A stretch of DNA of 64,000 nt. Source: Segetibacter koreensis DSM 18137. Lineage in GTDB: Bacteria > Bacteroidota > Bacteroidia > Chitinophagales > Chitinophagaceae. A program made the position numbers and the translations under genes. The stretch lies in contig NZ_KB893370.1 in assembly GCF_000374045.1 (NCBI RefSeq), positions 124,001 to 188,000 of the forward strand. The letters are read 5' to 3'. The notes beneath the pieces were generated by a model. That model searched no databases. It saw only the letters and a list, made by a program, of their open reading frames with translations, and was not told where the DNA came from. The stretch's first letter is position 1; the number at the start of each line of letters is the position of its first letter. Below, piece after piece: positions 9,702 to 18,962 of the stretch.

Positions 9702-10685
9702 TTATATGTACCATATAGCATCTAGTGATAAAGAAAGATAAATAGTATCACCTTTTTCAATTTTGCAATCATTTGTTTTAATGGTAATACGATCGCCCAA
9801 CAGTAAAACTTCGATCTCACACAGGCTACCTAAAAAAATTACTTCCCTAACTTTTGCCTCGTAAGAATTGATATTCTTATCTACTATTTTGAAACTCTCC
9901 GGGCGGATAAACATTTTTTTACCATTTATTTCGCTGCTTCTTACGTTATTCAACGCCTGGAATAGTGAAGGATTTATAAGATTATAATTTCCGAAAAGAG
10001 CGGCAGTATATTCATTAACCGGTTGATGATAGATTTGCTGGGGCGACCCTTTCTGAATGATTTGGCCATTTTTTAGCACGATGATCTCATCTGCCCAGGA
10101 AAGAATGTCAAGAGGATCATGCGAAATAAGAGTACAAGTGATTTTTAATCTTTCACTAATGTCCCTGATAACGGACTTCAAAATATTCTTATGTATAATA
10201 TCAAGATTAGAAAAAGGTTCATCGAGCAATAAAAGTTTAGGCGAAGTGGTAAGTAGCCGGGCGAGGGCAATACGTTGTTTTTCTCCTCCTGACAGCTGAT
10301 CAGTTCTTCGTTGTAACAAATGATCAATGCTGCAAATCTTATATAAAGTAAGCGCTTCATCACCCCCTAATTTATTTACATACTCTAACACTTCTTCAAC
10401 ATAATAATTATTTGGCAACTCAAACTGCTGCGACAAATATGCGATACCAGGATGTCCGGGTATTAATTTTTCTGCAGGACCTTCTACCCTCACATTTTCA
10501 AATAGCACCCGGCCTTCATCTGGTTGCACGAAGCCCCCTATTATTTTCAGTAAAGTACTTTTTCCTGATCCGGTTTCTCCGGCGATTGCTATTTTTTGTC
10601 TCCTCTGCTGGCTAAACGATATATCTTTTAATACAATTTCTCCTTCCTGTTGTTTACATATTCCTGACACATCTACTAAGCTCAT
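9702..10685 (-). CDS. Orphan ABC transporter ATPase with TOBE-like tail
   Basis: A 327-residue ATP-binding subunit. Walker A is GETGSGKST (36-44), the signature LSGGEKQRIALAR (131-143), Walker B LLLLDEPFSNLD (151-162), and the switch histidine is in LISHD. The C-terminal part from about 265 (FIRPESFKIV onward) fits a TOBE domain, as in PotA/FbpC/ModC-type importers of anions or polyamines. No permease or binding-protein gene lies next to it, so its partner must be encoded elsewhere or it has another role. It stands alone, facing DUF3037 on the left and divergent from the Nudix gene on the right. Confidence 0.85.
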   Translation of the reverse strand: MSLVDVSGICKQQEGEIVLKDISFSQQRRQKIAIAGETGSGKSTLLKIIGGFVQPDEGRVLFENVRVEGPAEKLIPGHPGIAYLSQQFELPNNYYVEEVLEYVNKLGGDEALTLYKICSIDHLLQRRTDQLSGGEKQRIALARLLTTSPKLLLLDEPFSNLDIIHKNILKSVIRDISERLKITCTLISHDPLDILSWADEIIVLKNGQIIQKGSPQQIYHQPVNEYTAALFGNYNLINPSLFQALNNVRSSEINGKKMFIRPESFKIVDKNINSYEAKVREVIFLGSLCEIEVLLLGDRITIKTNDCKIEKGDTIYLSLSLDAIWYI

Positions 10686-10923
10686 ATAATGAAAACAAAT
10701 TTTACAAATTCATGAAATAACAAAGCCTACTTAAAAGCCATTAAAGGTATATGACTATTACTAAAACTCGTTGTTAAGCCACTCATAAGTGAAAACAAAG
10801 GCACCTTTTTGTTATTACCTTATCATCATTTCTTTATGCTTTTCTTTATAAACATTACCTTCTATAAGATTTTTTTACCTTAGATTAGAATACTAAAAAA
10901 GGTTTAGCTAAAATAACGGCAAT

Positions 10924-11337
10924 ATGTCTTCATTGCTTTTGAAGAAAAAAAATAAGCCTACTCATGCAGGAGGTGTGGTTTTCAGAGAAAAAAACGGACA
11001 AAAGGAATTTTTATTAGTGTCCGCCAGGCACTTTCCTTTTATCTGGGTATTGCCAAAAGGACATATTGAGCCATCGGAAACAGAAGAAAAAGCTGCTATA
11101 AGAGAAGTAAAGGAAGAAGCAGGGGTACGAGTTTTAATTATTAATAAAATTGGAAACGCTGAAAGATTTCAATGGAATTTCAGGAAGCAAATAGTAGCCT
11201 TTTACCTGATGAGATTTGATGGAAAATATGCTAAAAACAAAGAAAACAGAAAGATCTTATGGACGCCTGTAGACAATGCTATTAAAAAATTGTTTTATTC
11301 TGATCAAAAGCAAATTCTGAGAAAATTGAAATGGTAG
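10924..11337 (+). CDS. Nudix hydrolase
   Basis: A 137-residue Nudix protein with a complete Nudix box, G46-x5-E52-x7-REVKEEAG (60-67). The basic N-terminus, the PKGHIE context and the short length recall the Ap4A hydrolase/MutT-like branch, but the substrate cannot be assigned. It acts in the cytosol on a nucleoside diphosphate linked to some group X. The 238 bp upstream shared with the divergent ABC ATPase gene hold both promoters. Family sure, substrate unknown. Confidence 0.85.
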   Translation: MSSLLLKKKNKPTHAGGVVFREKNGQKEFLLVSARHFPFIWVLPKGHIEPSETEEKAAIREVKEEAGVRVLIINKIGNAERFQWNFRKQIVAFYLMRFDGKYAKNKENRKILWTPVDNAIKKLFYSDQKQILRKLKW

Positions 11338-11421
11338 CTATTTATAAGCCTTCACGCATAATTGTTGTTTTCCAGCGTTCTTTTAATAGATCAGTAACTT
11401 TAAAACCAATGGTACTGTTAA

Positions 11422-11450
11422 TTGAAAAGAAAGCGTTTGACGTAATTTTG
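11422..11450 (+). promoter_or_regulatory. Likely promoter of the small membrane protein gene
   Basis: TTG at 11422-11424, 18 bases, then TAATTTTG at 11443-11450, an exact TAnnTTTG -7 element 16 bp before the start codon at 11466. Confidence 0.5.
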
Positions 11451-11465
11451 TAAAAAAAATAATAA

Positions 11466-11972
11466 ATGGATATTACAACTACGGTATTAATAATTATAAT
11501 TGTTTTGTTGGTCGGCGGATTTATCGTTTACTTCTTTAACCAGCAAAATAAACTCGATAAAAACGACAGTGAAAACGTCGATAGCTCAACCAGGGCACTT
11601 CGGTTACAAGCTTATGAAAGATTAACAGTACTGGTTGACAGGATAGCTTTGCCTAACCTCATTAGCAGGGTAAATCAAAACGGTATTAGTTCAAGGGACA
11701 TGCAACTGCTTCTGACAAGAAGCGTTAAAGAAGAATTTGATTATAATATTTCCCAACAAATTTATGTCTCTTCAGATGCATGGAATGCAGTAAAAAATCT
11801 GAAAGAACAAAACATTCTTGTTGTAAACCAATTTGCTACCGCTTTACCCCCCAATGCCACCGGTTTAGACCTTAATAAGCTTTTATTGGAGTACCTGATG
11901 ACGGATAAAAAAGGACAACTACACGAAGTGGTAAGTGAAGTGCTGAGTTACGAGGCTAAAAAGCTGATGTAG
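11466..11972 (+). CDS. Conserved small membrane-anchored protein, function unknown
   Basis: 168 residues: one N-terminal membrane segment (about 5-24, TTVLIIIIVLLVGGFIVYFF), then a charged and largely helical cytosolic domain. I recognise it as a type found in Chitinophagaceae-like genomes but know no function. It lies 152 bp upstream of the methylmalonyl-CoA mutase gene on the same strand and could be co-transcribed. Nothing in its sequence suggests an enzyme. Confidence 0.6.
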   Translation: MDITTTVLIIIIVLLVGGFIVYFFNQQNKLDKNDSENVDSSTRALRLQAYERLTVLVDRIALPNLISRVNQNGISSRDMQLLLTRSVKEEFDYNISQQIYVSSDAWNAVKNLKEQNILVVNQFATALPPNATGLDLNKLLLEYLMTDKKGQLHEVVSEVLSYEAKKLM

Positions 11973-12124
11973 AAGTAAAAGTATTGAAAGTAAAAAGTGA
12001 TAAAAAGTACCGACCAAAGGACTTTTTAAAACGGTGTTTATTACCAGCCTTTTCGATTGTAAGCAAGCTACCGAATAAACCTGCGTTATAAACTTTGGTT
12101 TATAAATAATGTATAATAACAACC

Positions 12125-13696
12125 ATGAGCGCTGCAAAAAAATTTACCGATTCGGGTATTGAGATTAAGAATGTTTATACCGCTGCTGACCTGTCTGCTG
12201 TTGATGCCCAACAATTGACAGAGCGACCAGGCCAGTTTCCCTATACACGAGGTGTACAAGCCGATATGTATCGCGGACGCCTTTGGACCATGCGGCAATA
12301 TGCCGGATTTTCGACTGCAGAAGAAAGCAACAAGCGATATCATTACTTGCTCTCACAAGGCGTAAACGGACTCAGTGTAGCATTTGATCTGCCCACCCAA
12401 ATTGGTTACGATAGTGATCATCCGCTTGCTGAAGGAGAAGTCGGCAAGGTGGGTGTGGCCATTGATAGCATCGATGACATGGAGACATTGTTTCATAACA
12501 TAAAACTTGAAGATGTAAGCACCTCCATGACCATTAATGCAACCGGGTTTATATTATTGAGCCTTTATGTTGCTTTGGCTAAAAAGCAGGGTGCAGACCT
12601 TTCTAAAATTACAGGTACAATTCAGAATGATATTTTAAAGGAATATGCAGCAAGAGGAACTTATATATATCCCCCTAAACCAAGCATGCGTATTATTACA
12701 GATATATTTGAATGGTGCAGCAAAGAACTGCCTAAATGGAATACAATTTCGATATCAGGATATCACATTCGTGAAGCGGGAAGTACCGCTGTACAGGAGG
12801 TAGCCTTTACTCTTGCAAACGGAAAAGCATACGTAAAAGCTGCATTGCAAAAAGGGCTTGATATAAATACTTTTGGCAAACGTCTCTCATTTTTCTTCAA
12901 TTCACACAATAATTTGTTTGAAGAAGTTGCCAAGTTCAGGGCTGCCAGAAGAATGTGGGCAGTAATGATGAAGGAGCTGGGAGCAACTGATCCTAAGGCA
13001 ATGATGCTTCGTTTTCATACACAAACAGGTGGCAGTACACTAACTGCTCAGCAGCCGCAAAATAACATTAGCCGGGTAACCATTCAAACACTGGCAGCAG
13101 TGTTGGGCGGCACACAAAGCTTACATACAAACGGTTATGATGAGGCGTTGAGTTTGCCAACAGAAGAAGCCGCCCGCATAGCTTTGCGAACGCAACAAAT
13201 AGTTGGTTTTGAAAGTGGTATTGCCGACAGCGCTGATCCATTAGCAGGATCTTATTTCGTTGAAAATCTTACCGCGGAAGTAGAACAGAAAGCATGGGAA
13301 CTAATTGCAAAAATTGATGCAATGGGAGGAAGTGTAAGCGCTGTTGAAAACGGTTTTATACAGGATGAGATAGCAAAAAGCGCATACGAATATCAACGGA
13401 AAATTGAAACCGGAGATAAAATTATTGTTGGAGTAAATAAATTTAAGATATCCGAAGAAACAGGTGTAACTGGCTTTAAAATTGATGACAGTATAAGGAA
13501 CATTCAAACAGAAAAATTAAACAAACTGAAAGCCAGGCGATCAGCAGAAACAACTGATCTGTGCCTTAAGGAAATTTCTGCTGCTGCTATAAATGGCCGA
13601 AATCTTATGCCTGTGGTAATTAATGCAGTTGAAAATTATTGTACTCTTGGTGAGATATCAGATGCATTGAGGAAGGTTTTTGGGGAGTATAAATAA
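12125..13696 (+). CDS. Methylmalonyl-CoA mutase large (catalytic) subunit, no B12 domain
   Basis: 523 residues covering the TIM-barrel acyl-CoA mutase domain only. Y59 in RQYAGFST, R177 in [12 protein letters not shown] and H214 in SGYHIREAG have the same spacing as Y89, R207 and H244 of the Propionibacterium methylmalonyl-CoA mutase, the residues that grip the substrate carboxylate and thioester. Isobutyryl-CoA mutases replace the first two, so a methylmalonyl/succinyl-CoA specificity is more likely (inference). There is no C-terminal cobalamin module (DxHxxG), so a separate B12-binding subunit must exist outside this window. It links propionate or branched-chain catabolism to succinyl-CoA. 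The DUF2971-like gene follows after 3 bp. Confidence 0.85.
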   Translation: MSAAKKFTDSGIEIKNVYTAADLSAVDAQQLTERPGQFPYTRGVQADMYRGRLWTMRQYAGFSTAEESNKRYHYLLSQGVNGLSVAFDLPTQIGYDSDHPLAEGEVGKVGVAIDSIDDMETLFHNIKLEDVSTSMTINATGFILLSLYVALAKKQGADLSKITGTIQNDILKEYAARGTYIYPPKPSMRIITDIFEWCSKELPKWNTISISGYHIREAGSTAVQEVAFTLANGKAYVKAALQKGLDINTFGKRLSFFFNSHNNLFEEVAKFRAARRMWAVMMKELGATDPKAMMLRFHTQTGGSTLTAQQPQNNISRVTIQTLAAVLGGTQSLHTNGYDEALSLPTEEAARIALRTQQIVGFESGIADSADPLAGSYFVENLTAEVEQKAWELIAKIDAMGGSVSAVENGFIQDEIAKSAYEYQRKIETGDKIIVGVNKFKISEETGVTGFKIDDSIRNIQTEKLNKLKARRSAETTDLCLKEISAAAINGRNLMPVVINAVENYCTLGEISDALRKVFGEYK

Positions 13697-13699
13697 GCT

Positions 13700-14518
13700 A
13701 TGCAAATTGAAATAAACAAAGAATATACTTTCGAAGATGACCAGTTTTTGTGGAGATATATGGACCTTCACCGTCTCATCTACTTTCTAAATACAGAAAA
13801 CATATTTTTTTCTCCGTTAAGTACTTTTTTTGATCCTTTCGAAGGCATAACTGAAAAGCACCTGCAAGATAAACAATACGTGGACGCTATAGACGAAGAA
13901 GCGGAGAAAGAAGAAGGATTGCCCCAAAAAAGCAAAGAGGAATTAGTTGAAAAAAAAGACGAAATAAAACAAAAGTTTAAAAGTCGGCTCGAAGAAATAC
14001 AAAAAACGTTTTTTGCGAGTTGCTGGTATCTTGGTGTCAGAGAGTCGCTGGCCATGTGGGATACTTACTCTAATAAAGACAGTGTCGCGTTAAAATTTAA
14101 CCCCAAGGGTTTGTGTAAAAATATCATTGGTTCCTGTAAGAAATTGAATGCTGAGGATTTTGACATAATGATACATTGAAAGGTTGAATATTTTAAAATA
14201 TCACCTTTTGATCCTCATGATGATGGACTAAAAAATTGTGGTCACAAGTTTAAAGGTTTCCTTAAAGATTTAAGTTATAAACATGAGGAGGAATTCAGAT
14301 TTCTAGTGATCCAAAAGAACCAGGATAAAACGTATGATTTTTTTGAATTGTCACTTGAAAATTTGAAGAACACAGATTTTTGTATTGTAACCCATCCCTA
14401 CATGGAGCCTTGGAAGTATAATAATATATTGAACGTTTTAAAAGCAAAAGGGATTGAAAACAGGCTGAAAAAATCAGATATACCTACGCGAAACCAGGTA
14501 TTTGATATACCATATTAA
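13700..14518 (+). pseudogene. DUF2971-like gene interrupted by one in-frame TGA
   Basis: The frame starting MQIEINKEYTFED stops at TGA 14177-14179 after FDIMIH, but the same frame continues without another stop as KVEYFKISPFDPHDDG ... EEEFRFLVIQK ... and ends at 14518. Together it would be a 272-residue protein, a normal length for the DUF2971 family. The N-terminal part also shows family-like features: ENIFFSPLSTFFDPFEG and FFASCWYLGVRESLAMWDTYS. One substitution (for example GGA to TGA) explains the break. Either a recent nonsense mutation or a sequence error; an internal restart near 14306 is unlikely to give a folded protein. Known function: none certain, though DUF2971 genes are common in accessory and defence regions. 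Confidence 0.75.
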
Positions 14519-14552
14519 CAATTTGAAGCCCAATTTTCATTTTAAGAGTATA

Positions 14553-15566
14553 CTAAAATTCGGCTACTATTCCCAAACCTGGTGCACCTGTTACTTTCAC
14601 CTGACCAAAATCATATACAAGGCCTGTTGCAATATCTTCCGCTAGCAATAAAGGTCCATCTACATCTACAAAATCTAATTGTGGCATGAAATGGGCAATA
14701 GCTGAAGAACCTATCGTAGACTCATTCATCGAGCCCATCATCACTTTCATGTTTAGTTCCCTTGCTCTTGCAATCATTCTTCTGGCCGGGGTTATTCCAC
14801 TGCACTTTGTAAGCTTAATATTTATTCCGTGAAAATATCCTGAACACTTTTCCACATCTTTTTCAAACACGCAACTTTCATCAGCTATTAAAGGCACAGG
14901 AGATTTTTCGTACAATTGCTTCATTCCATCCCAGTTGTCTTTTTCCAATGGTTGCTCGATGAATTCAACACCCAGTTTTGCTAAAACAGGTATTTTTCCC
15001 ATTGCTTCATCTGTTGTCCATCCGGCGTTTGCATCTACTCGAAAAACTGCATCTGTATGCTTTCTCAACTCCTCTACGATAGAAATATCTCTTGCCGTTC
15101 CTAATTTGATCTTGTAGACAGGCCACGGTTTTTCCTTCATTTTTTCAACCATCCTTTCTACTGTATCAATTCCAATTGTGTAATCGGTTAAAACAACTTT
15201 GGCGGTATCAGCATTAAATAACTTGTATAATGGCTTTTGCTTGATCTGTCCAAACAAATCCCAGCCCGCCATATCTAAAGCAGATACGAGAAAAGGGTTT
15301 TGAGGAAATAAATGATGCAGGTAATGCCAATAACGTTCGGGATCTGTAAAAGCAAATTTTTCGACAAAAATCTTTTTCTTTTCAAGATCTTCTATCATTT
15401 GCTCAACTGTTATATTATAGTATTGAATAGCTGGAGCTTCCCCATAACCTGAATATGGCCCAAGTTCAAGTTTTACAACTAAAGATGGCTGGTGTGTTTT
15501 TGTTCCTTTTGATATGGTAAAAGGATGTTTAAAAGGAATATTTAGAGACCGATATGTTACTTTCAA
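14553..15566 (-). CDS. Dipeptide epimerase, enolase superfamily
   Basis: An L-Ala-D/L-Glu-type epimerase, used in recycling peptidoglycan peptides or related dipeptides. In the numbering of the longest frame (start 15674): KIK at 188-190, metal ligands D214 (RVDANAGWT), E240 (FIEQPLE) and D265 (IADES), the second catalytic lysine K287 (NIKLTK), and the specificity motif DVDG at 337-340. The longest frame adds 36 residues with no counterpart in the family. I prefer the TTG at 15564-15566, giving LKVTYRSLNIPFKHPF, the usual start of the fold; ATGs at 15674 or 15647 are alternatives. Alone on its strand, convergent with the DUF2971 gene. Confidence 0.8.
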   Translation of the reverse strand: MKVTYRSLNIPFKHPFTISKGTKTHQPSLVVKLELGPYSGYGEAPAIQYYNITVEQMIEDLEKKKIFVEKFAFTDPERYWHYLHHLFPQNPFLVSALDMAGWDLFGQIKQKPLYKLFNADTAKVVLTDYTIGIDTVERMVEKMKEKPWPVYKIKLGTARDISIVEELRKHTDAVFRVDANAGWTTDEAMGKIPVLAKLGVEFIEQPLEKDNWDGMKQLYEKSPVPLIADESCVFEKDVEKCSGYFHGINIKLTKCSGITPARRMIARARELNMKVMMGSMNESTIGSSAIAHFMPQLDFVDVDGPLLLAEDIATGLVYDFGQVKVTGAPGLGIVAEF

Positions 15567-15819
15567 ATGGGAATTTTTAGAATGAACTATTAAAGCAATG
15601 AAAGATCTTTTTGCAAATACAAAAAAGTTCGCTAAAACCAATATCATAAAAGATCTTTCATTCAGCTTTATCAAGTATTAAGAATGATTGTTACTTGCTT
15701 AACTGTAAAGATAGCCCTTTCTTATTTCGGTCCGATTGGCATTTGTCCTTTTAATGATCTTTGTACAAATAACCACGATCATCTCTAAACGACTGCTTTC
15801 GCTATTCATATGAATACAC

Positions 15820-16419
15820 TTATTGTATCAATTTAGCAATTTTATCAAAAGGAATCGTATTAGCCATAGCAAGAATTTCAGATTCATTAGTATTATCAAC
15901 ATGTAAGGTAATTAACGCATTGCTCATTGGCATTTCCAGTTTGTAAGAAGGTTTGCTTTGATCTTGAGAATCTTCTTTTGTCAGTCTTGACTTAAATCCT
16001 TGTATTTTCAGAACTTTACTTTTACCATCGTTACCTAAGCCTGCAAGCAGAGGCGATGTTAAAAATGCATTAAGGGTGCCAAGCATAGGAGAATTGTTTA
16101 CAATTTCCACCTCGGCTTTTTTCTCACCCATACCATAGCTGCGATGAATTGTTGCACCAACAAAACTTACATTGCCCGCTACATTATCGTCTTTTATATT
16201 GACTGGCAATGTGTCCATTTTGGCGGGAAATAGTTTGAGAACTTCTTTACCAATTGTAATGTCTAAAGCCTGTAACGTTTGCTGTAAAGCAAAGTGTGCG
16301 TCCTCGAGTTTTCCTGATTTGTAAGAAGATTTTGCCGTTGCCACTTCCTGTTTAAAATCCTGGCAATAGGAATAGGTGGCGATGAAAAGAAACAGGGAAA
16401 ATATGGATAATTTTTTCAT
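15820..16419 (-). CDS. Secreted protein of unknown function, paralogue of its neighbour
   Basis: 199 residues with a clear signal peptide (MKKLSIFSLFLFIATYSYC, cleavage before or near QDF). The mature part begins with a helical segment and carries KSGKLEDAHFALQQTLQALD and GKEVLKLFP. The same pattern (SAGNLSDARYSIQQALLGIE, GKEVLKSLP) appears in the gene just upstream, so the two are tandem paralogues. The strand-rich C-terminal half may bind something or form a small barrel. 26 bp separate the pair: one operon. No known family recognised. Confidence 0.65.
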   Translation of the reverse strand: MKKLSIFSLFLFIATYSYCQDFKQEVATAKSSYKSGKLEDAHFALQQTLQALDITIGKEVLKLFPAKMDTLPVNIKDDNVAGNVSFVGATIHRSYGMGEKKAEVEIVNNSPMLGTLNAFLTSPLLAGLGNDGKSKVLKIQGFKSRLTKEDSQDQSKPSYKLEMPMSNALITLHVDNTNESEILAMANTIPFDKIAKLIQ

Positions 16420-16445
16420 ATTTTAATATTATTAAATTTTAGTAT

Positions 16446-17276
16446 TTATTTTTCTCCAAGCATTTTTTTAATGCCGTCTATATCAAAAGTGTTTATTGCA
16501 GTCATCATGTCCTGTTCTGTAGCGAAGTTGACTCCTTCAAAAGTTATCATTCCGTTTTGCCCAAGTTGTACAAGTACAGTATAACCTTCATTCTGATCAA
16601 ATCTTATAACCGCTTTGTTTCCTTTGACTTTTATTTGCTTAAAGTTTTGCGTATCACCATTTGATTGAGTGTAATTGCCAGCAAAAAAAATATTGACAAA
16701 CCCTGCATAAGCAGAATTATTTCCTACAAGAACAGTTAATTGCTTGTCGTCTTGCCTATATATTCTTTGTATGGTAAGATTGGCCCATCCCCATTGAGTA
16801 CTGGTAACCCTGTCTTCAGTTGTGTCTTTTGGAAGTCCGGCTACAGTTGATGGCAATGATTTTAAGACTTCTTTGCCCATTTGCAGTTCAATACCTAGCA
16901 GCGCCTGTTGGATTGAGTAACGTGCATCACTTAAGTTTCCTGCACTTTGTGCAGTTTCTGCTTCAGAGATTTGCTGAATTACATCAGGAGGTGTTGTGTT
17001 TTTTAAGCCCTCTCCTACCTTGTTTGATGGCCTTCCGCTCCGGCTGCTTGTACCACGTGTAGGCGAGCCACCTGTTTCTGGAGAATTTGAAGCATCTGAA
17101 GCGCCATCTACACCAACAGCTTTGTCGACGGCTTTGTCAACTTTTCTGTCAATAACCCTATTAGAGACGTCAGAAGCTTTATCTTTTAGCTTCTTTAAAA
17201 AACCCTGCGCGTGTATGTCTGCCTGCAAGAGCATACCCACGCATGTAATGGCAGTAACAATTGTAAATCTTTTCAT
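16446..17276 (-). CDS. Secreted protein of unknown function, longer paralogue
   Basis: 276 residues: signal peptide ending ADIHAQ, then a lysine/aspartate-rich helix (KKLKDKASDVSNRVIDRKVD), a low-complexity linker of Ser/Gly/Thr/Pro (about 60-95), then a domain homologous to the next gene (SDARYSIQQALL, GKEVLKSLP, SAYAGFVNIF). The helix-plus-linker start is absent in the shorter paralogue. It should be periplasmic or surface-exposed. I do not recognise a family, and the helical start alone does not define one. Confidence 0.65.
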   Translation of the reverse strand: MKRFTIVTAITCVGMLLQADIHAQGFLKKLKDKASDVSNRVIDRKVDKAVDKAVGVDGASDASNSPETGGSPTRGTSSRSGRPSNKVGEGLKNTTPPDVIQQISEAETAQSAGNLSDARYSIQQALLGIELQMGKEVLKSLPSTVAGLPKDTTEDRVTSTQWGWANLTIQRIYRQDDKQLTVLVGNNSAYAGFVNIFFAGNYTQSNGDTQNFKQIKVKGNKAVIRFDQNEGYTVLVQLGQNGMITFEGVNFATEQDMMTAINTFDIDGIKKMLGEK

Positions 17277-17673
17277 TTTTTATAATTTGCTCAACAAAAT
17301 AAAAAATAAAAAAAACAAAAGCAACACCGCCTATCCTTGTTTTTCAGCCAGTTATAAAACTGTATATAAGATGATAATGATCTTCTATTAAAAATTTTCA
17401 ACCTGCTTTTGTTGCGCTGCTAATTTTTTTACCAGCGGATCAAGCAGTACTAAAAAAAGATCTTGCCTATGGTTTCAATAGGACAGCAGTTTCTTTTTAA
17501 GATCTTGCAACAGAAAATTATATAGTTGTTTTTGACCCGGCTTTTGTTATATACCAAAAGCTTTGTACAATTCTATAACTTATGGTTTTAATAGAAAATA
17601 CCGCTTTTTTGAAGTAAGCATTTTTCTAAACCAATTTCTTGTCTTTTTCAATTTTTTGTCCGGCGGACAATCC
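17277..17673. other. Intergenic region, no gene seen
   Basis: About 400 bp between the thiolase gene's stop and the start of the secreted-paralogue pair. No supported reading frame or RNA gene. A short palindrome, TTGTCC-GGC-GGACAA at 17656-17670, sits 4 bp beyond the thiolase stop but lacks a U-run in the direction of transcription. Confidence 0.45.
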
Positions 17674-18852
17674 TTATAGACGCTCGATTATAATTGAGGA
17701 AGCGCCTCCTCCACCGTTGCAAATAGCTGCGAGACCAAAACGGTTTTTCTTTTGTTGAAGAACATTACATAAAGTAACAATAATTCTTGCGCCTGAGGCG
17801 CCTAACGGGTGACCAAGGGCAACAGCTCCACCAAATACATTTACTTTTTCAGGGTCTACATCCATAAACTTATTAAACACAAGTGGAACAACAGAAAATG
17901 CTTCGTTTACTTCAAAATAATCAATATCATTTTTTGACAATCCTGCCGTTTTTAATGCTTTAGGAGCAGCATCGGCAGGAGCTGTAGTAAACCATTCTGG
18001 CTCATGTTCTGCATCAGCAAACGATACTATTCTTGCAATTGGCTGAATACCCAGCTCCTTCACTTTTTGTTCGCTTGCCAGTACAAGAGCGGCTGCGCCG
18101 TCATTAATAGTCGAAGCGTTTGCAGCGGTAACGGTACCATCTTTGGAAAAAGCAGGTTTTAAAGAAGGTATTTTGTCAAATTTTACATTTTTATATTCTT
18201 CATCTTCTTTTACAATTATTGTGTTGCCTTTGGGTTGAGGCACCTCTACGTGAATTATTTCATTTGAAAAGAAACCTAATGTTGTTGCCTTTTCTGCGTT
18301 GTGGTAAGAGCGGACAGCAAAAGCATCTTGTTCTTCCCGCGATATGCTGTACTTTTTTGCTGTTGCATCAGCAAACGAACCCATGGCCTGCTGAAGATAA
18401 ACATCTTTAAGCCCATCTTTGTCTAAACCGTCAATTAATTCTGCATTTCCATATTTATATCCAAACCTTGCTTTAGGTATATAGTAAGGTACCATAGACA
18501 TGTTTTCCATACCTCCAGCTACAACTACGTCATTAATGCCAAGCATTATGCTTTGCGCGCCAAACATAATGGCTTTAGCGGCAGATGCACAAACCTTGTT
18601 AACAGTAGTACATACAGTTGTATTTTTCAAGCCGGCATATAATGCAGCCTGCCTGGCAGGCGCCTGTCCTAAATTTGCGGAACATACATTACCCATAAAA
18701 ACTTCCTGGATCGCTTCTGGTGCAATACCTGCTTTTTGAAGGGCACCCTGTATGGCCGTTGCTCCAAGTTTTGTTGCAGCGACAGAAGATAATGCACCAC
18801 CAAAACTTCCTAACGGAGTTCGGATCGCCGAACAAATGAATACTTCTTTCAT
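17674..18852 (-). CDS. Acetyl-CoA C-acetyltransferase (thiolase)
   Basis: 392 residues from MKEVFICSAIRTPLGSF at 18852. The longer frame to 18936 adds a hydrophobic stretch foreign to thiolases. Nucleophile C88 lies in NKVCASAAKA, the GHPLGASGAR histidine and the second cysteine in CNGGGGASS are present, so it is a complete biosynthetic/degradative thiolase II type. It cleaves or forms acetoacetyl-CoA. It follows the two CoA-transferase subunit genes on the same strand, the standard order for acetoacetate use: CoA transfer from succinyl-CoA, then thiolysis to two acetyl-CoA. Confidence 0.9.
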   Translation of the reverse strand: MKEVFICSAIRTPLGSFGGALSSVAATKLGATAIQGALQKAGIAPEAIQEVFMGNVCSANLGQAPARQAALYAGLKNTTVCTTVNKVCASAAKAIMFGAQSIMLGINDVVVAGGMENMSMVPYYIPKARFGYKYGNAELIDGLDKDGLKDVYLQQAMGSFADATAKKYSISREEQDAFAVRSYHNAEKATTLGFFSNEIIHVEVPQPKGNTIIVKEDEEYKNVKFDKIPSLKPAFSKDGTVTAANASTINDGAAALVLASEQKVKELGIQPIARIVSFADAEHEPEWFTTAPADAAPKALKTAGLSKNDIDYFEVNEAFSVVPLVFNKFMDVDPEKVNVFGGAVALGHPLGASGARIIVTLCNVLQQKKNRFGLAAICNGGGGASSIIIERL

Positions 18853-18962
18853 AAATAGTAACAATAAATCTAAGAAATAAATTAGAATTCTCAATAAGCT
18901 GCAACACTCAAAATATAAAAAGCAAAATAGAAACAATTATATCTGAAGCAATTGTTTCAGGG

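Noticed and set aside
14177-14179. TGA in the DUF2971-like gene read as selenocysteine or recoded codon
   Set aside because: No SECIS-like hairpin or redox motif around it and no sign of recoding elsewhere: other genes in the window stop at TGA normally.
17656-17670. Intrinsic terminator of the thiolase gene (TTGTCC-GGC-GGACAA)
   Set aside because: On the thiolase strand it is followed by A's rather than T's, and the stem is only 6 bp.
18852-18936. N-terminal extension of the thiolase
   Set aside because: The extra 28 residues are foreign to the family; MKEVFICSAIRT is the standard start.
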